Positions 24,109 to 33,176 are shown, counted from the stretch's first letter. The stretch: 64,000 nt of DNA from DASZIT01 sp036268775 (GCA_036268775.1 DATATM010000019.1:84141-148140), one strand, 5' to 3'. Numbers and translations: made by a program. Notes: generated from the sequence alone by a model not told the origin.

Positions 24109-24978
24109 ATGACCCAGACCCGCAATCCGGAGCGCAAGGTGCCCACCCGTCGCATGTCGTTCGAGGAGGCCCTCCAGGAGGTGCCGAAGGAGTTCGCCGC
24201 CGACGGTGACCTGATCAGCTGCCACCTCGTCTCCGCGCTCTCGGCGGTGTTCCCCGACGGGGAGGACTTCTTCGTGCGCTCGGTGCGTCATTTCCGCGAC
24301 CAGATCTCCGACCCCGAGTTGAAGCGCCAGGTGGCCGGCTTCATCGGGCAGGAGGCGATGCACGGGCGTGAGCACCGGGCTCTGAACGACCGCCTCGACG
24401 AGCTCGGTTACCCGACCAAGCTGTTCGAACGCCTGACCAAGCGCGGGCTCGCCATCCGGGAGCGCCTGTTGCCCCCCAAGTCCAACCTGGCTGCCACCGC
24501 CGCCCTCGAGCACTTCACCGCCACCTTGGCCGAGCTGGTCCTCACCGATCAGGAAACCCGCGACTCGTTCGGCCATCCGGTGGTCCGAGATCTCTTCGTC
24601 TGGCACGCCCTGGAGGAGTCGGAGCACAAGGCGGTGGCTTTCGACGTCTTCAAGGCCGTCGGGGGGAGCGAGCGACTGCGGGTGATGACCATGAACGTCT
24701 TCCGCTACGCCTTCGTAGGCGGGATCTTCTTCCAGGTGTTGGCTTCGCTGCTCACCGACCGCCGAACCTACCGGCGGGGCAATCTGCGGAAGAGCTTGCG
24801 CAACTTCCGGGAGGCCCCCCTCATGAGCAAGGCGGTATGGGCCCAGCTGCGTGACTACAACCGCCCCGACTTCCATCCTGACGACCGCGACACCACCGCC
24901 CTGGTCGCCCAGTGGCGCGAGGAGTTGTTCGGAGAGAACGGCACCCTCAACGACAAACTCATCAACTCGGCGGCTTGA
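24109..24978 (+). CDS. Metal-dependent hydrolase-like protein (PF10118 family)
   Basis: A 289-residue helical protein. Motifs FIGQEAMHGREH, ALEHFTATLAELVL and WHALEESEHKAVAFDVF show repeated Glu-x2-3-His sets, as expected for a di-iron or other dinuclear metal centre; this is the pattern of the PF10118 (predicted metal-dependent hydrolase) family. The ATG at 24109 is favoured because GGGAG lies 9 nt upstream; an ATG at 24100 abuts that sequence. The stop overlaps the next start (TGATG). Together with the monooxygenase and SDR it probably acts on a hydrophobic or alicyclic substrate. Confidence 0.85.
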   Translation: MTQTRNPERKVPTRRMSFEEALQEVPKEFAADGDLISCHLVSALSAVFPDGEDFFVRSVRHFRDQISDPELKRQVAGFIGQEAMHGREHRALNDRLDELGYPTKLFERLTKRGLAIRERLLPPKSNLAATAALEHFTATLAELVLTDQETRDSFGHPVVRDLFVWHALEESEHKAVAFDVFKAVGGSERLRVMTMNVFRYAFVGGIFFQVLASLLTDRRTYRRGNLRKSLRNFREAPLMSKAVWAQLRDYNRPDFHPDDRDTTALVAQWREELFGENGTLNDKLINSAA

Positions 24979-26474
24979 TGATCCCCACCACCGTCGACCA
25001 TCTCGACGTCCTGATCGTCGGGGCCGGCCTGTCCGGGATCGGAGCCGGCCATTACCTCCAACAGGAGTGCCCCTGGGCCTCCTACGCCATCTTCGAGGCG
25101 CGGGATGCCATCGGGGGGACCTGGGACCTCTTCCGGTATCCGGGTATCCGGTCCGACTCCGACATGTTCACCCTCGGCTACTCGTTCCGTCCCTGGGACG
25201 GCGAGAAGTCGATCGCCGACGGCGACTCGATCCTCCAATACATCAAGGACACCGCCTCAGAGTCCGGCGTCGACCAGCACATCCGGTTCAACCACCGGAT
25301 CGTCACCGCCGACTGGTCGAGCGATCAGGCCCGTTGGAACATCGTGGCCGAACGGACCGACACCGGTGAGGCGGTGGAGTTCACCTGCGGCTTCATCTTC
25401 TCCTGCAGCGGCTACTACCGCTACGACCACGGCTACCTGCCCAACTTCGCCGGGATGGCGGACTTCGCCGGGACGATCGTCCATCCCCAGGCCTGGCCGG
25501 CCGACCTCGACTACGAGGGCAAGCGGGTGGTGGTCATCGGCAGCGGCGCCACCGCGGTGACCCTGGTCCCAGCCATGGCCGACGCCGCCGAGCATGTCAC
25601 CATGCTCCAGCGTTCGCCGACCTATATCGCCTCGTTGCCGGCCAAGGACCCCATCGCCGATCTACTCCGGCGCCGGCTGCCCACCCGCCTCTCCGGCCCG
25701 GCCATCCGCTGGCTCAAGGCCCTCCTCACCCAGGGTTCCTATGCACTGAGCAAGCGCCGGCCGGAGATGGTGAAGCGGGTCCTCCGCCGACAGCTCCAGC
25801 GGCAACTGCCGGCCGGCTACGACATCGACACCCACTTCACCCCCCGGTACAACCCCTGGGACCAGCGGCTCTGCGTGGTGCCCAACGGCGACCTGTTCAA
25901 GGCCATCAGCGCCGGACGGGTGTCGGTGGTCACCGACCAGATCGACACCTTCACCGAGAAAGGCCTGCTCCTCCAGTCGGGCGAGCAGCTCGAAGCGGAC
26001 ATCGTCGTCACCGCCACCGGCATCGAGCTCCTCTTCATGGGGGGCATCCAGCTCTCAGTGGACGGCGAGGCGGTCGACATCACTACCAAGCTGACCTACA
26101 AGGGAATGATGCTGGAGGGAGTCCCCAACCTGGCCCTCGCCATCGGGTACACCAACGCCTCCTGGACGCTGAAGTGCGACCTCACCTGTGACTACGTCTG
26201 CCGCCTGCTCAACCACATGCGGGACGTCGGCAAGCAGCAGTGCACCCCAGTCAACCACGACGCCACCATCAGCCCGCGACCGCTGCTCGGGCTCACCTCC
26301 GGCTACATCCAGCGGTCGGCCGACCGTTTCCCGAAGCAGGGATCCGCCTTTCCCTGGCAGGTCCACCAGAGCTACCTGCGCGACTACCGGGCGCTCAAGT
26401 TGAAGGGCATCGAGGACTCGGCCATGGTGTTGTCCAATCCCGTCCGCGCCATGGCCCCTGCGGCCGCCCACTAG
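24978..26474 (+). CDS. Flavin-containing Baeyer-Villiger-type monooxygenase
   Basis: A 498-residue class B flavoprotein monooxygenase. The FAD Rossmann motif is GAGLSG (15-20), the NADPH motif GSGATA (188-193), and between them is FAGTIVHPQAWP (163-174), matching the Baeyer-Villiger fingerprint FxGxxxHxxxW[PD]. The early GGTWDLFRYPGIRSDSDM is typical of EthA/MymA relatives. Such enzymes insert oxygen into ketones or oxidise sulfur and nitrogen. It overlaps the PF10118 gene by 1 nt and is followed 21 nt later by an SDR dehydrogenase, which could supply the ketone substrate from an alcohol. Confidence 0.93.
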   Translation: MIPTTVDHLDVLIVGAGLSGIGAGHYLQQECPWASYAIFEARDAIGGTWDLFRYPGIRSDSDMFTLGYSFRPWDGEKSIADGDSILQYIKDTASESGVDQHIRFNHRIVTADWSSDQARWNIVAERTDTGEAVEFTCGFIFSCSGYYRYDHGYLPNFAGMADFAGTIVHPQAWPADLDYEGKRVVVIGSGATAVTLVPAMADAAEHVTMLQRSPTYIASLPAKDPIADLLRRRLPTRLSGPAIRWLKALLTQGSYALSKRRPEMVKRVLRRQLQRQLPAGYDIDTHFTPRYNPWDQRLCVVPNGDLFKAISAGRVSVVTDQIDTFTEKGLLLQSGEQLEADIVVTATGIELLFMGGIQLSVDGEAVDITTKLTYKGMMLEGVPNLALAIGYTNASWTLKCDLTCDYVCRLLNHMRDVGKQQCTPVNHDATISPRPLLGLTSGYIQRSADRFPKQGSAFPWQVHQSYLRDYRALKLKGIEDSAMVLSNPVRAMAPAAAH

Positions 26475-26495
26475 GTCCACCAGGAGAAGACGATC

Positions 26496-27326
26496 ATGAA
26501 GACCTTCGACGGCCGTGTTGCCGCCATCACTGGAGCCGGCTCGGGGATCGGTCGGGCCCTCGCCCGGGAACTGGCCGCCCGTGGCGCCCACCTCGCCCTC
26601 TCGGACATCGATGAGACCGGCCTGGCCGAGACGGTCACCCTCTGCGAGGGCTCCGGGGTGAAGGTCACCTCCCAGCGCCTCGACGTCGCCGACCGCGACG
26701 CGGTGTACGCCTGGGCCGACCAGGTCGTCGACGACCACGGCCAGGTCAATTTCATCTTCAACAACGCCGGGGTCGCCCTGGCCGCCACCATCGAGGCCAT
26801 GGCCTACGAGGACTTCGAGTGGCTGATGAACATCAACTTCTGGGGGGTGGTCTACGGGACCAAGGCCTTCCTCCCCCACCTGAAGGCGGCCGGCGAAGGC
26901 CACATCGTCAACCTGTCGAGCGTGTTCGGACTGGTGAGCATCCCTTCCCAGTCGGCCTACAACGCCGCCAAGTTCGCAGTCCGTGGCTTCACCGACTCCC
27001 TGCGGATGGAGCTGGAGATCGAGGGTTCCCCGGTGTCCTGCACCACCGTCCACCCCGGCGGCATCAAGACCAACATCGCTCGGAACGCCCGCATCGACGC
27101 CAGTGTCACCACCATGGCCGGTGACCCCGAGGAAGCGCGAAACCAATTCGACCGGGTGGTGGTGACCCGTCCCGAGAAGGCCGCCCGGCAGATCCTGGCC
27201 GCCGTCGAGCGGGACCACCGTCGGGTCTTGGTCGGCCCCGATGCGGTGGTGATCGACTTCATCTCCCGGCTCCCCGCCGGTCTCTACCAACGGGTCCTGG
27301 TCAAAGGCTCCCGCCTCCGTCGCTGA
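26496..27326 (+). CDS. Short-chain dehydrogenase/reductase
   Basis: A 276-residue classical SDR. TGAGSGIG (12-19) binds the cofactor, NNAG is at 89-92, and the catalytic Ser (NLSSVFG), Tyr155 and Lys159 (YNAAK) are present. DID after the second strand suggests NAD(H). CCAGGAGAAG lies 9 nt upstream of the ATG, a strong ribosome site. It is the last gene of the TetR-controlled operon; oxidation of an alcohol to the ketone used by the upstream monooxygenase is a reasonable inference. Confidence 0.93.
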   Translation: MKTFDGRVAAITGAGSGIGRALARELAARGAHLALSDIDETGLAETVTLCEGSGVKVTSQRLDVADRDAVYAWADQVVDDHGQVNFIFNNAGVALAATIEAMAYEDFEWLMNINFWGVVYGTKAFLPHLKAAGEGHIVNLSSVFGLVSIPSQSAYNAAKFAVRGFTDSLRMELEIEGSPVSCTTVHPGGIKTNIARNARIDASVTTMAGDPEEARNQFDRVVVTRPEKAARQILAAVERDHRRVLVGPDAVVIDFISRLPAGLYQRVLVKGSRLRR

Positions 27327-27336
27327 CCGGCTGCCG

Positions 27337-27789
27337 TCAGAGCCGCTCGTCGGTCGCCGGGTCCGGCTGGCCGTCGAAGTACCGGTCGAGCACCTGCTGG
27401 AATTGAGGCGTCTCCGGCGTGGCCCGCGTGAACAGGGTCATCGACGACTGCAGCTTCTGGGCATCGATGCTGCCGAAGATCTCGGTTGCGCTCCGACCCG
27501 GGCCGCCGGCCACGAGGGCGGCGCACTCGATCAGCCGAGGGCCGAGCACCGGGTGCCGGGCATAGGCCGTCGCCTCTTCAGGCGACGAGATGGCGAATTC
27601 CCTCGATATCGGGCTCTGCCCGAGTCCGGCGATCTGGGGGAACACGAACCACATCCAGTGGCTTGCCTTGCGGCCCTCCCGGAGCTCCCCCACCGCCCGG
27701 TCGTAGGTGCCGCCGGCGTCTTGGGCGGCCACGAAGCGATCCAGGTTGTAGGGGTCGTCCCCCGGTGTTGGTACTCCGCGTCCCGCCAC
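27337..27789 (-). CDS. DUF1810 family protein
   Basis: A 150-residue protein with the family core DPYNLDRFVAAQDAGGTYDRAVGELREGRKASHWMWFVFPQIAGLG, conserved across bacteria, then SPEEATAYARHPVLGPRLIE and FGSIDAQKLQSSMTLF. The function is unknown. The GTG start at 27789 lies inside a 15-bp tandem repeat, which creates a second in-frame-like copy of the start region. It converges on the SDR gene and is followed upstream by pirin on the same strand. Confidence 0.88.
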   Translation of the reverse strand: MAGRGVPTPGDDPYNLDRFVAAQDAGGTYDRAVGELREGRKASHWMWFVFPQIAGLGQSPISREFAISSPEEATAYARHPVLGPRLIECAALVAGGPGRSATEIFGSIDAQKLQSSMTLFTRATPETPQFQQVLDRYFDGQPDPATDERL

Positions 27790-27802
27790 TCCGCGTCCCG
27801 CC
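27773..27802. repeat. 15-bp tandem repeat spanning the DUF1810 gene start
   Basis: ACTCCGCGTCCCGCC occurs twice in direct succession. The annotated GTG start is at the beginning of the second copy, so loss or gain of a unit would keep frame but move the start. Confidence 0.8.
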
Positions 27803-27815
27803 GGTCAGCCGGGGC

Positions 27816-28748
27816 TCACCGGGACCAGGACGGCGCCGACCCGATCACCCTCGGGATCGCCGACCGGACCTCACCGAACCGGCCGCTCTCGTCCACCCAG
27901 TCCCGGTAGGCGCGGTCGAACTCCTCCCGGGAACGGCCGACGAAATTCCACCACATCAACAGCGGCTCCTCGAAGGGCACCCCACCCAGCAACAGGGCCC
28001 GTGACCGGCCGCCCCGGGCGGTGAGGCCGATCTCGTCGCGTCCCTCGCCGAGATAGGCCAGATGCCCCGGGCTGAGCTCCCGCTCCCCGAGGGTCATCAC
28101 CCCGTCCAGCACCACCAGCGCGTATTCGTACTCCGGCCGCAGTGGCAGCTCGACCCCGGCCTGGAGGTCCAGTTCCATCCCTACGTGATCAGTGTCCCGC
28201 CGCGCCGGGGAGACCGCCTGATCGAGCTCGCCCACCAGCACGGTGGCCGTGCCCCGGCCGAGCTCGACCTGGGGCAGTTCCGGGTGGTGTTCGAAGGCCG
28301 CCGCCCCGTTCCGGGTGGCTTCCGGCTGGGCCACCCAGAGCTGGACCCCCTGCATCTCCCCCCGGTAGTGCCCGGTGCGCTCCTCGGCATGGGCGATCCC
28401 GAAGCCGGCACTCATCAGGTTCAGCTGCCCAGGTCGGATGACCTGCTCGGAGCCGAGGCTGTCGTGGTGCTCGATCTCCCCGGCCAACAGCCAGGTGACG
28501 GTCTGCAGGCCCATGTGGGGGTGGGGCCCGATGTCCATCCCGGTGTCATCGGTGACCGTCATCGGACCCATGTGGTCGACGAAGCACCAGGCGCCGACCG
28601 TCCGGCGTTCCCGGCGGGGAAGCGCCCGGCGCACCTGCACCGTCCCCACCTGAGCTACCCGGCTGTCAGTGATCTCCAACGTCCGCTCGGCCACGTCCAC
28701 CGGCTCCACCATCGGAGGAGCATCCGCGTCGGTCACCGGTCCACTCAC
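27816..28748 (-). CDS. Pirin family protein (bicupin)
   Basis: A 310-residue two-cupin protein. The N-terminal cupin has GPHPHMGLQTVTWLLAGEIEHHDSLG, including the His-His-His/Glu iron ligands of pirins, then GQLNLMSAGFGIAHAE. The C-terminal cupin ends with FVGRSREEFDRAY, another pirin hallmark. Bacterial pirins have been assigned quercetinase or regulatory roles; no specific role can be inferred here. A GTG or ATG start near 28748 gives normal length. Confidence 0.93.
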   Translation of the reverse strand: MSGPVTDADAPPMVEPVDVAERTLEITDSRVAQVGTVQVRRALPRRERRTVGAWCFVDHMGPMTVTDDTGMDIGPHPHMGLQTVTWLLAGEIEHHDSLGSEQVIRPGQLNLMSAGFGIAHAEERTGHYRGEMQGVQLWVAQPEATRNGAAAFEHHPELPQVELGRGTATVLVGELDQAVSPARRDTDHVGMELDLQAGVELPLRPEYEYALVVLDGVMTLGERELSPGHLAYLGEGRDEIGLTARGGRSRALLLGGVPFEEPLLMWWNFVGRSREEFDRAYRDWVDESGRFGEVRSAIPRVIGSAPSWSR

Positions 28749-28826
28749 CCCAACCGTCCTAATCGCCAGCCGGGCCGACTGGCAACTCCCCCGCTGCTGG
28801 CGAATCCAACCCAGTCCGATCGGCCC

Positions 28827-30077
28827 TCAGGCCGCATCCAGCATGGCCACCAGCTCCACGTGCTCGGTCATCGGGAACAGGTCGAAGCAACGCAGGGAGG
28901 CCATCGTCCAACCGGCATCGGTCATCACCCGGAGGTCCCGGGCGAAGGAGGCCGGATCGCAGGACACATAGGCGATCCGCCGGGGGCGGGGCGCGAGACC
29001 GGCCAGGGCCGCCATCACCCCCCGGCCGGCCCCCTCCCGGGCCGGGTCGAGGACGACCAGGTTCGGACCCCCCAGCCGGGCGGAGGCCAACAACTCAGCG
29101 GTCACGTCGGCCCGGGTGATGGCCACCTGCGGCTGATCGTCGGTGTTCCGGGCGGCGTCAGCACAGGCCCGCCCGCTCCGCTCGATGGCCACCACCCGGC
29201 CGGTGGGGCCGACCGCTTCGGCCAGCAGCGCGGTGAACAACCCGGCCCCGGCATAGAGGTCCGCCACCTTCTCCCCTACCTGGGGTTGCAATCCATCCAG
29301 GACGGACCGGGCCAACACCTCGGGGGCGCCGGGGTGCACCTGCCAGAAGACGCCGGCCGACACCTGGTAGCCGCGCCCGAGCACCTCGAAGTTCAGCCGG
29401 TGGGGCTCGCGCTCGGCGCGGCCGTTGACCACCCGACCGGCGTTGACGGCCGGTCGGTCACCCAGACGCCGCCGGCCGGTCTCCACCGACACCACCGGCT
29501 TTCCGCCGCCCGGCGACGTCATCACCTCGAGCTCCCGGGCCCCGCTCCAGCGATGCGCCCCCACCCCGACCGCCTCCACCGCCGCCGAGGCGATCAGGCA
29601 GTGCTCCAGCCGTTCGATGTCGTGGGAGCGGTGTTTGTGCAGTCCCACCCGGCCGTTCCGATCCACCGCGAACCGGACCCGGGTCCGCCAGCCCAGTCCG
29701 TCCGGAGCCCCGGGCACCTCCTCGACCACCACCGGGCGCTCGTCCCCGGCCAGCCGCCGGAGTTGCTCGGAGACCAACGACGCCTTCAGTTCCCGCTGGG
29801 TGGGGAGGGCGACGTGTTGGAAGTCGCAACCCCCACAACGGCCGGGGCCGGCGTGGGGGCAGGGGGGCACCACCCGATCCGGCGACGGCTCCACGATCTC
29901 GACTGCATCGGCCCGCAGGAACGAGGTGGTCTCCCCGGTGACGTGGGCGAGGACCTTCTCCCCGGGCAGCGCATGCCGGACGAAGACCACCCGGCCGTCG
30001 TCGGCCCGGGCCACACACCCGCCGCCGGCGGCAATCGCGGTGGTGTGGAGCTCCATCAGAGACATGGCGTTGGTCAT
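28827..30077 (-). CDS. TRAM-domain class I RNA m5U methyltransferase (RlmD/TrmA-like)
   Basis: A 416-residue RNA methyltransferase. An N-terminal TRAM domain (about residues 1-65) is followed by a 4Fe-4S cysteine set (CPHAGPGRCGGC and a later Cys in LEHCLIAS), as in RumA/RlmD. The catalytic half has VADLYAGAGLFTALLAE (SAM site) and YVSCDPASFARDL, where the Cys is the nucleophile attacking uridine C6. Actinobacteria often carry one enzyme of this family of uncertain target, so rRNA versus tRNA is undecided. It is divergent from the MFS pump; the start at 30077 has GGAG at 10-nt spacing. Confidence 0.93.
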   Translation of the reverse strand: MTNAMSLMELHTTAIAAGGGCVARADDGRVVFVRHALPGEKVLAHVTGETTSFLRADAVEIVEPSPDRVVPPCPHAGPGRCGGCDFQHVALPTQRELKASLVSEQLRRLAGDERPVVVEEVPGAPDGLGWRTRVRFAVDRNGRVGLHKHRSHDIERLEHCLIASAAVEAVGVGAHRWSGARELEVMTSPGGGKPVVSVETGRRRLGDRPAVNAGRVVNGRAEREPHRLNFEVLGRGYQVSAGVFWQVHPGAPEVLARSVLDGLQPQVGEKVADLYAGAGLFTALLAEAVGPTGRVVAIERSGRACADAARNTDDQPQVAITRADVTAELLASARLGGPNLVVLDPAREGAGRGVMAALAGLAPRPRRIAYVSCDPASFARDLRVMTDAGWTMASLRCFDLFPMTEHVELVAMLDAA

Positions 30078-30128
30078 AGCACGCGAACTCCAGGCAGAGA
30101 CGAAGGGGGCAAAGCTAACCTCGCTTTC

Positions 30129-32141
30129 ATGGAGGCGAGCAGCGGGGTCGACCAGCCGGCAGCCCTCCAGGGGCGCCAGCTGAACATCGTCTTCGGCGGC
30201 CTGATGTTGGTGATGCTGATCGCCTCCCTCGACTCCACCGTGGTGTCGACCGCCCTCCCCACCATCGTCGGCGACCTGGGGGGCCTCAATCACATCTCCT
30301 GGGTGGTGACCGCCTACCTGTTGGCCCAGACGGTGGTCACCCCCCTCTACGGGAAGCTCGGCGACCTCTACGGGAGGAAGATCGTCCTCCAGACCGGCAT
30401 CGTGCTGTTCGTCATCGGCTCGGCCCTCTGCGGGCTGAGCAAGAACATGCCCGAGCTCATCGCCTTCCGGGCCTTTCAGGGGCTGGGCGGCGGCGGGCTC
30501 ATCGTCAGTGCCCAGGCCGCCGTCGGGGATGTGGTGTCGCCCCGCCAGCGGGGGAAGTACCAGGGACTGTTCGGCGCCGTCTTCGGGTTGGCCTTCGTGG
30601 TCGGCCCCCTGCTCGGCGGGACCATCACCACCAACCTGTCCTGGCGCTGGATCTTCTACATCAACCTCCCCATCGGGGCCATCTCCCTGCTGGTGCTCGG
30701 CGCCGGGCTGCCGAAGATGAAACGGGGCCTGGACCACACCATCGACTACCTCGGCACCGGGGTGCTGGCCGCCGGGTTGAGTGCCCTGGTGCTGTTCGTC
30801 AGCCTCGGGGGTACCAGCTTCCGATGGGTGTCGCCGGAGATACTCGGGCTGGCAACCGCCGCGGTGGTGATGCTGGCAGTGTTCGTCTTCGTCGAGCTCC
30901 GGGTGAAGGAGCCGGTGCTGCCCATGCGCCTGTTCAAGAACAGCGTCTTCTCCACCACCAGTCTGGTGGCGTTGCTGTTGGGGTTCGCGATGTTCGGCTC
31001 CATCACCTACCTCCCCCTCTATTTCCAGGTGGTGAAAGGGGCCACCCCGACCGGATCCGGATTGCAGTTGCTGCCCATGATGGCCGGGCTGCTGATCGCC
31101 TCCATCGGTTCCGGCCGGATCATCTCCCGCACCGGGAAGTACCGGGTCTATCCGATCGTCGGGACCGCGGTGATGACGATCGGGCTCTACCTCCTGTCCC
31201 ATCTGAACGAGAGCACCTCCGCCACCACCGCCGCCGCCTTCATGTTCATCCTCGGGATCGGCATCGGACTGGTCATGCAGGTGCTGGTGATCGCGGTGCA
31301 GAACGCCGTCGACTATTCGGAGCTCGGGGTGGCCACCTCCGGCAACAACCTGTTCCGGACGGTGGGGAGCGCGATCGGCACCGCCATCGTCGGGGCGGTG
31401 TTCGCCAATCAGCTGGCCCTCAAGTTGCGCCAGTCGTTCCCGTCCGGGTCGACCGGCGGGAGCGCGGTCGCCAGCCCGTCGAGCCTCACCCCCTCCGCCC
31501 TCGACAAGCTGCCCCCGTCGGTGCACGTCCCGCTGCTCCATGCCTACTCGGGAGCCATCGACGCCGCCTTCCTGGTCGCCGCCGGGGTCTCGGTGGTGGC
31601 ATTCGCCGCCTCCTGGCTGATCAAGGCCCTCCCCATGCGGGACACCGTCGGCACCGCCGGGATCGGTGAGGCCTTCGCGGTGCCGAAGGAGGCCAGTTCG
31701 CTCCGGGAGATCGCCCGGTCGCTCTCCCTGCTGGTCGGGCGCGAACAGGGCCGCCAGCTGATGGAGGGGATCGCCCGTCAGGCGGGGGTCGACCTGTCGG
31801 CCGGCGAGGCGTGGATGCTGTTCCGGTTCGAAGAGGACCCCCACTGGGACTTCGCCGCCTCCGCCCTTCGCCGGGGGGTCCCGGTCGAACGCATGCGTCT
31901 GGCCCAGCAGTCCTTGCGGGACAAGGGCCTGCTGCTTCCCGAAGAGCCGACCGAGCCGGGTGTCCCGGTGGTCACCCCGGAGGGCGCGGTGATGTCCTCC
32001 CGCTTGCGGGACGCCGGACGGGAACAACTCGAGACCTTGCTGGCGGATTGGACCCCCGACCAGCACCTCGAGTTGGCCGAGATGCTCGGGCGTCTCTCCG
32101 CCGACCTGGCCGACGCCCCACCGACCAAGGCGACTTTCTGA
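30129..32141 (+). CDS. DHA2-family MFS drug transporter fused to a MarR-like winged-helix domain
   Basis: A 670-residue protein. Residues 1 to about 525 form a 14-helix DHA2 (EmrB/QacA) transporter with motif A-like GKLGDLYGRK, LDSTVVSTALPTIVGDL in helix 1 and FRAFQGLGGGGL. The last 140 or so residues are soluble and look like a MarR regulator: two helices (REIARSLSLLVGREQGRQL), AQQSLRDKGLLLP, a wing VVTPEGAVM and a terminal helical pair (REQLETLLADWTPDQHLELAEMLGRL). A normal DHA2 protein is about 470-540 residues, so the extension is real. It may sense substrate at the membrane or simply bind a partner. No strong Shine-Dalgarno is visible. Confidence 0.9.
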   Translation: MEASSGVDQPAALQGRQLNIVFGGLMLVMLIASLDSTVVSTALPTIVGDLGGLNHISWVVTAYLLAQTVVTPLYGKLGDLYGRKIVLQTGIVLFVIGSALCGLSKNMPELIAFRAFQGLGGGGLIVSAQAAVGDVVSPRQRGKYQGLFGAVFGLAFVVGPLLGGTITTNLSWRWIFYINLPIGAISLLVLGAGLPKMKRGLDHTIDYLGTGVLAAGLSALVLFVSLGGTSFRWVSPEILGLATAAVVMLAVFVFVELRVKEPVLPMRLFKNSVFSTTSLVALLLGFAMFGSITYLPLYFQVVKGATPTGSGLQLLPMMAGLLIASIGSGRIISRTGKYRVYPIVGTAVMTIGLYLLSHLNESTSATTAAAFMFILGIGIGLVMQVLVIAVQNAVDYSELGVATSGNNLFRTVGSAIGTAIVGAVFANQLALKLRQSFPSGSTGGSAVASPSSLTPSALDKLPPSVHVPLLHAYSGAIDAAFLVAAGVSVVAFAASWLIKALPMRDTVGTAGIGEAFAVPKEASSLREIARSLSLLVGREQGRQLMEGIARQAGVDLSAGEAWMLFRFEEDPHWDFAASALRRGVPVERMRLAQQSLRDKGLLLPEEPTEPGVPVVTPEGAVMSSRLRDAGREQLETLLADWTPDQHLELAEMLGRLSADLADAPPTKATF

Positions 32142-32247
32142 TTTTGCCCCGGAGCCCACTCGTCACGGTGCTCCGCCCCGCTACCTTGGGCCCATCGTGG
32201 CCGACGTTGCCCCCTGATCGGCGAGCCACCAGTGAGAGGACCACCTG

Positions 32248-32907
32248 ATGGACATCTACGAAGCGCTGTACACCACCCGGGCCATGCGCCGGGTCCACCC
32301 CGACCCGATTCCGTTCACGGTGCAGGCCCGCATCCTGGATGCCGCCATCCGGGCCCCGTCGGGTGGGAACAGCCAGAACTGGCGCTTCCTGCTGGCCGAC
32401 GACCCCGGCGTCATCGGCCAGATCGGCCCCCTCTACCGCGATGCCATCGACCAGCTGTGGAAGACCGTCTACGCCGATCGGTTGGCCGCCGCCCAGGCCG
32501 CCCCCGAGGATGCCGACAGCATCGAGATGCTCAAGGTGCAGCGATCGGCCCAGTGGCTGGCCGATCACTTCGAACAGGTGCCGCTGTTCCTGTTCGGCTT
32601 CGTCCAGGCCGATCCCACCGGCGGGTCGATCTTCCCGGCGGTCTGGAGCGCGCAGTTGGCGGCCCGGGCCGAGGGGGTGGGGAGTTCGCTCACCGCAGTG
32701 CTGGGGTTCTTCCACCCCGATGAGGTGTTCGAGATCCTCCAGGTGCCGAGAGACAAGGGATGGGTGATGGCCTGTTGTGTGAGCTTCGGCTACCCCACCG
32801 GGCGCTGGGGCGTCGCCCCCCGGCGACCGGTCGACGAGGTCTCCTACCGCAACCGGTGGGGCGATTCGGTCGGCTTCGGGATCGAACAGCCGCTGTGGCG
32901 TCCGTAG
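32248..32907 (+). CDS. Nitroreductase family flavoprotein
   Basis: A 219-residue FMN-dependent NAD(P)H oxidoreductase. The start MDIYEALYTTRAMRRV and IRAPSGGNSQNWRF (FMN-binding) are diagnostic; FGYPTGRWG near the C-terminus is also conserved. Enzymes of this type reduce nitro groups, quinones or enones. GAGAGGA lies upstream of the ATG at suitable spacing. It follows the MFS gene by 106 nt and precedes tRNA-Gly. Confidence 0.92.
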   Translation: MDIYEALYTTRAMRRVHPDPIPFTVQARILDAAIRAPSGGNSQNWRFLLADDPGVIGQIGPLYRDAIDQLWKTVYADRLAAAQAAPEDADSIEMLKVQRSAQWLADHFEQVPLFLFGFVQADPTGGSIFPAVWSAQLAARAEGVGSSLTAVLGFFHPDEVFEILQVPRDKGWVMACCVSFGYPTGRWGVAPRRPVDEVSYRNRWGDSVGFGIEQPLWRP

Positions 32908-32963
32908 GCAGCTGGTCCGTGGGGGCGGAGCCGGTGTGCCATGCTCTCGGGCGAGATTTTTGT

Positions 32964-33034
32964 GCGGGTGTAGCTCAATGGTAGAGCCTCTGCCTTCCAA
33001 GCAGATTACGCGGGTTCGATCCCCGTCACCCGCT
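32964..33034 (+). tRNA. tRNA-Gly (TCC)
   Basis: A complete plus-strand cloverleaf. Acceptor stem GCGGGTG/CACCCGC with discriminator U, D-arm GCTC/GAGC, anticodon stem TCTGC/GCAGA around CTTCCAA (anticodon TCC), variable loop of 4, and T-arm GCGGG TTCGATC CCCGT. The total is 71 nt and CCA is not encoded. The 148 nt that follow hold no gene I can support. Confidence 0.95.
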
Positions 33035-33170
33035 CTCGATGCCCTGTGCCCCGTCGGGTGGACCACACCGAAAGTGGTCGCCGGATTTCACCGAAGGTGG
33101 TTGCCAGCACCGCATTTGGTGAGTCTTCAGACCTGAGCGGGGTGCGGCGCGGTCGCCAACCGGTCGGACA

Positions 33171-33176
33171 TAGGGT
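33171..33176 (+). promoter_or_regulatory. Possible -10 box of leaderless LLM gene
   Basis: TAGGGT lies 6 nt before ATG 33183. A weak GGTGGAAG ribosome-like sequence overlaps it, so a normal leader cannot be excluded. Confidence 0.3.

Noticed and set aside
28062..30128. Long open frame on the plus strand leading into the MFS gene, opposite pirin and the RNA methyltransferase
   Set aside because: The translation is Pro/His/Gly/Arg-rich without domain features, and it mirrors two clear minus-strand genes. The real MFS protein begins at the ATG at 30129.
30078..32159. Long open frame on the minus strand opposite the MFS gene
   Set aside because: The sequence is rich in Gly, His, Asp and Gln without structure, the typical antisense shadow of a GC-rich membrane protein gene.
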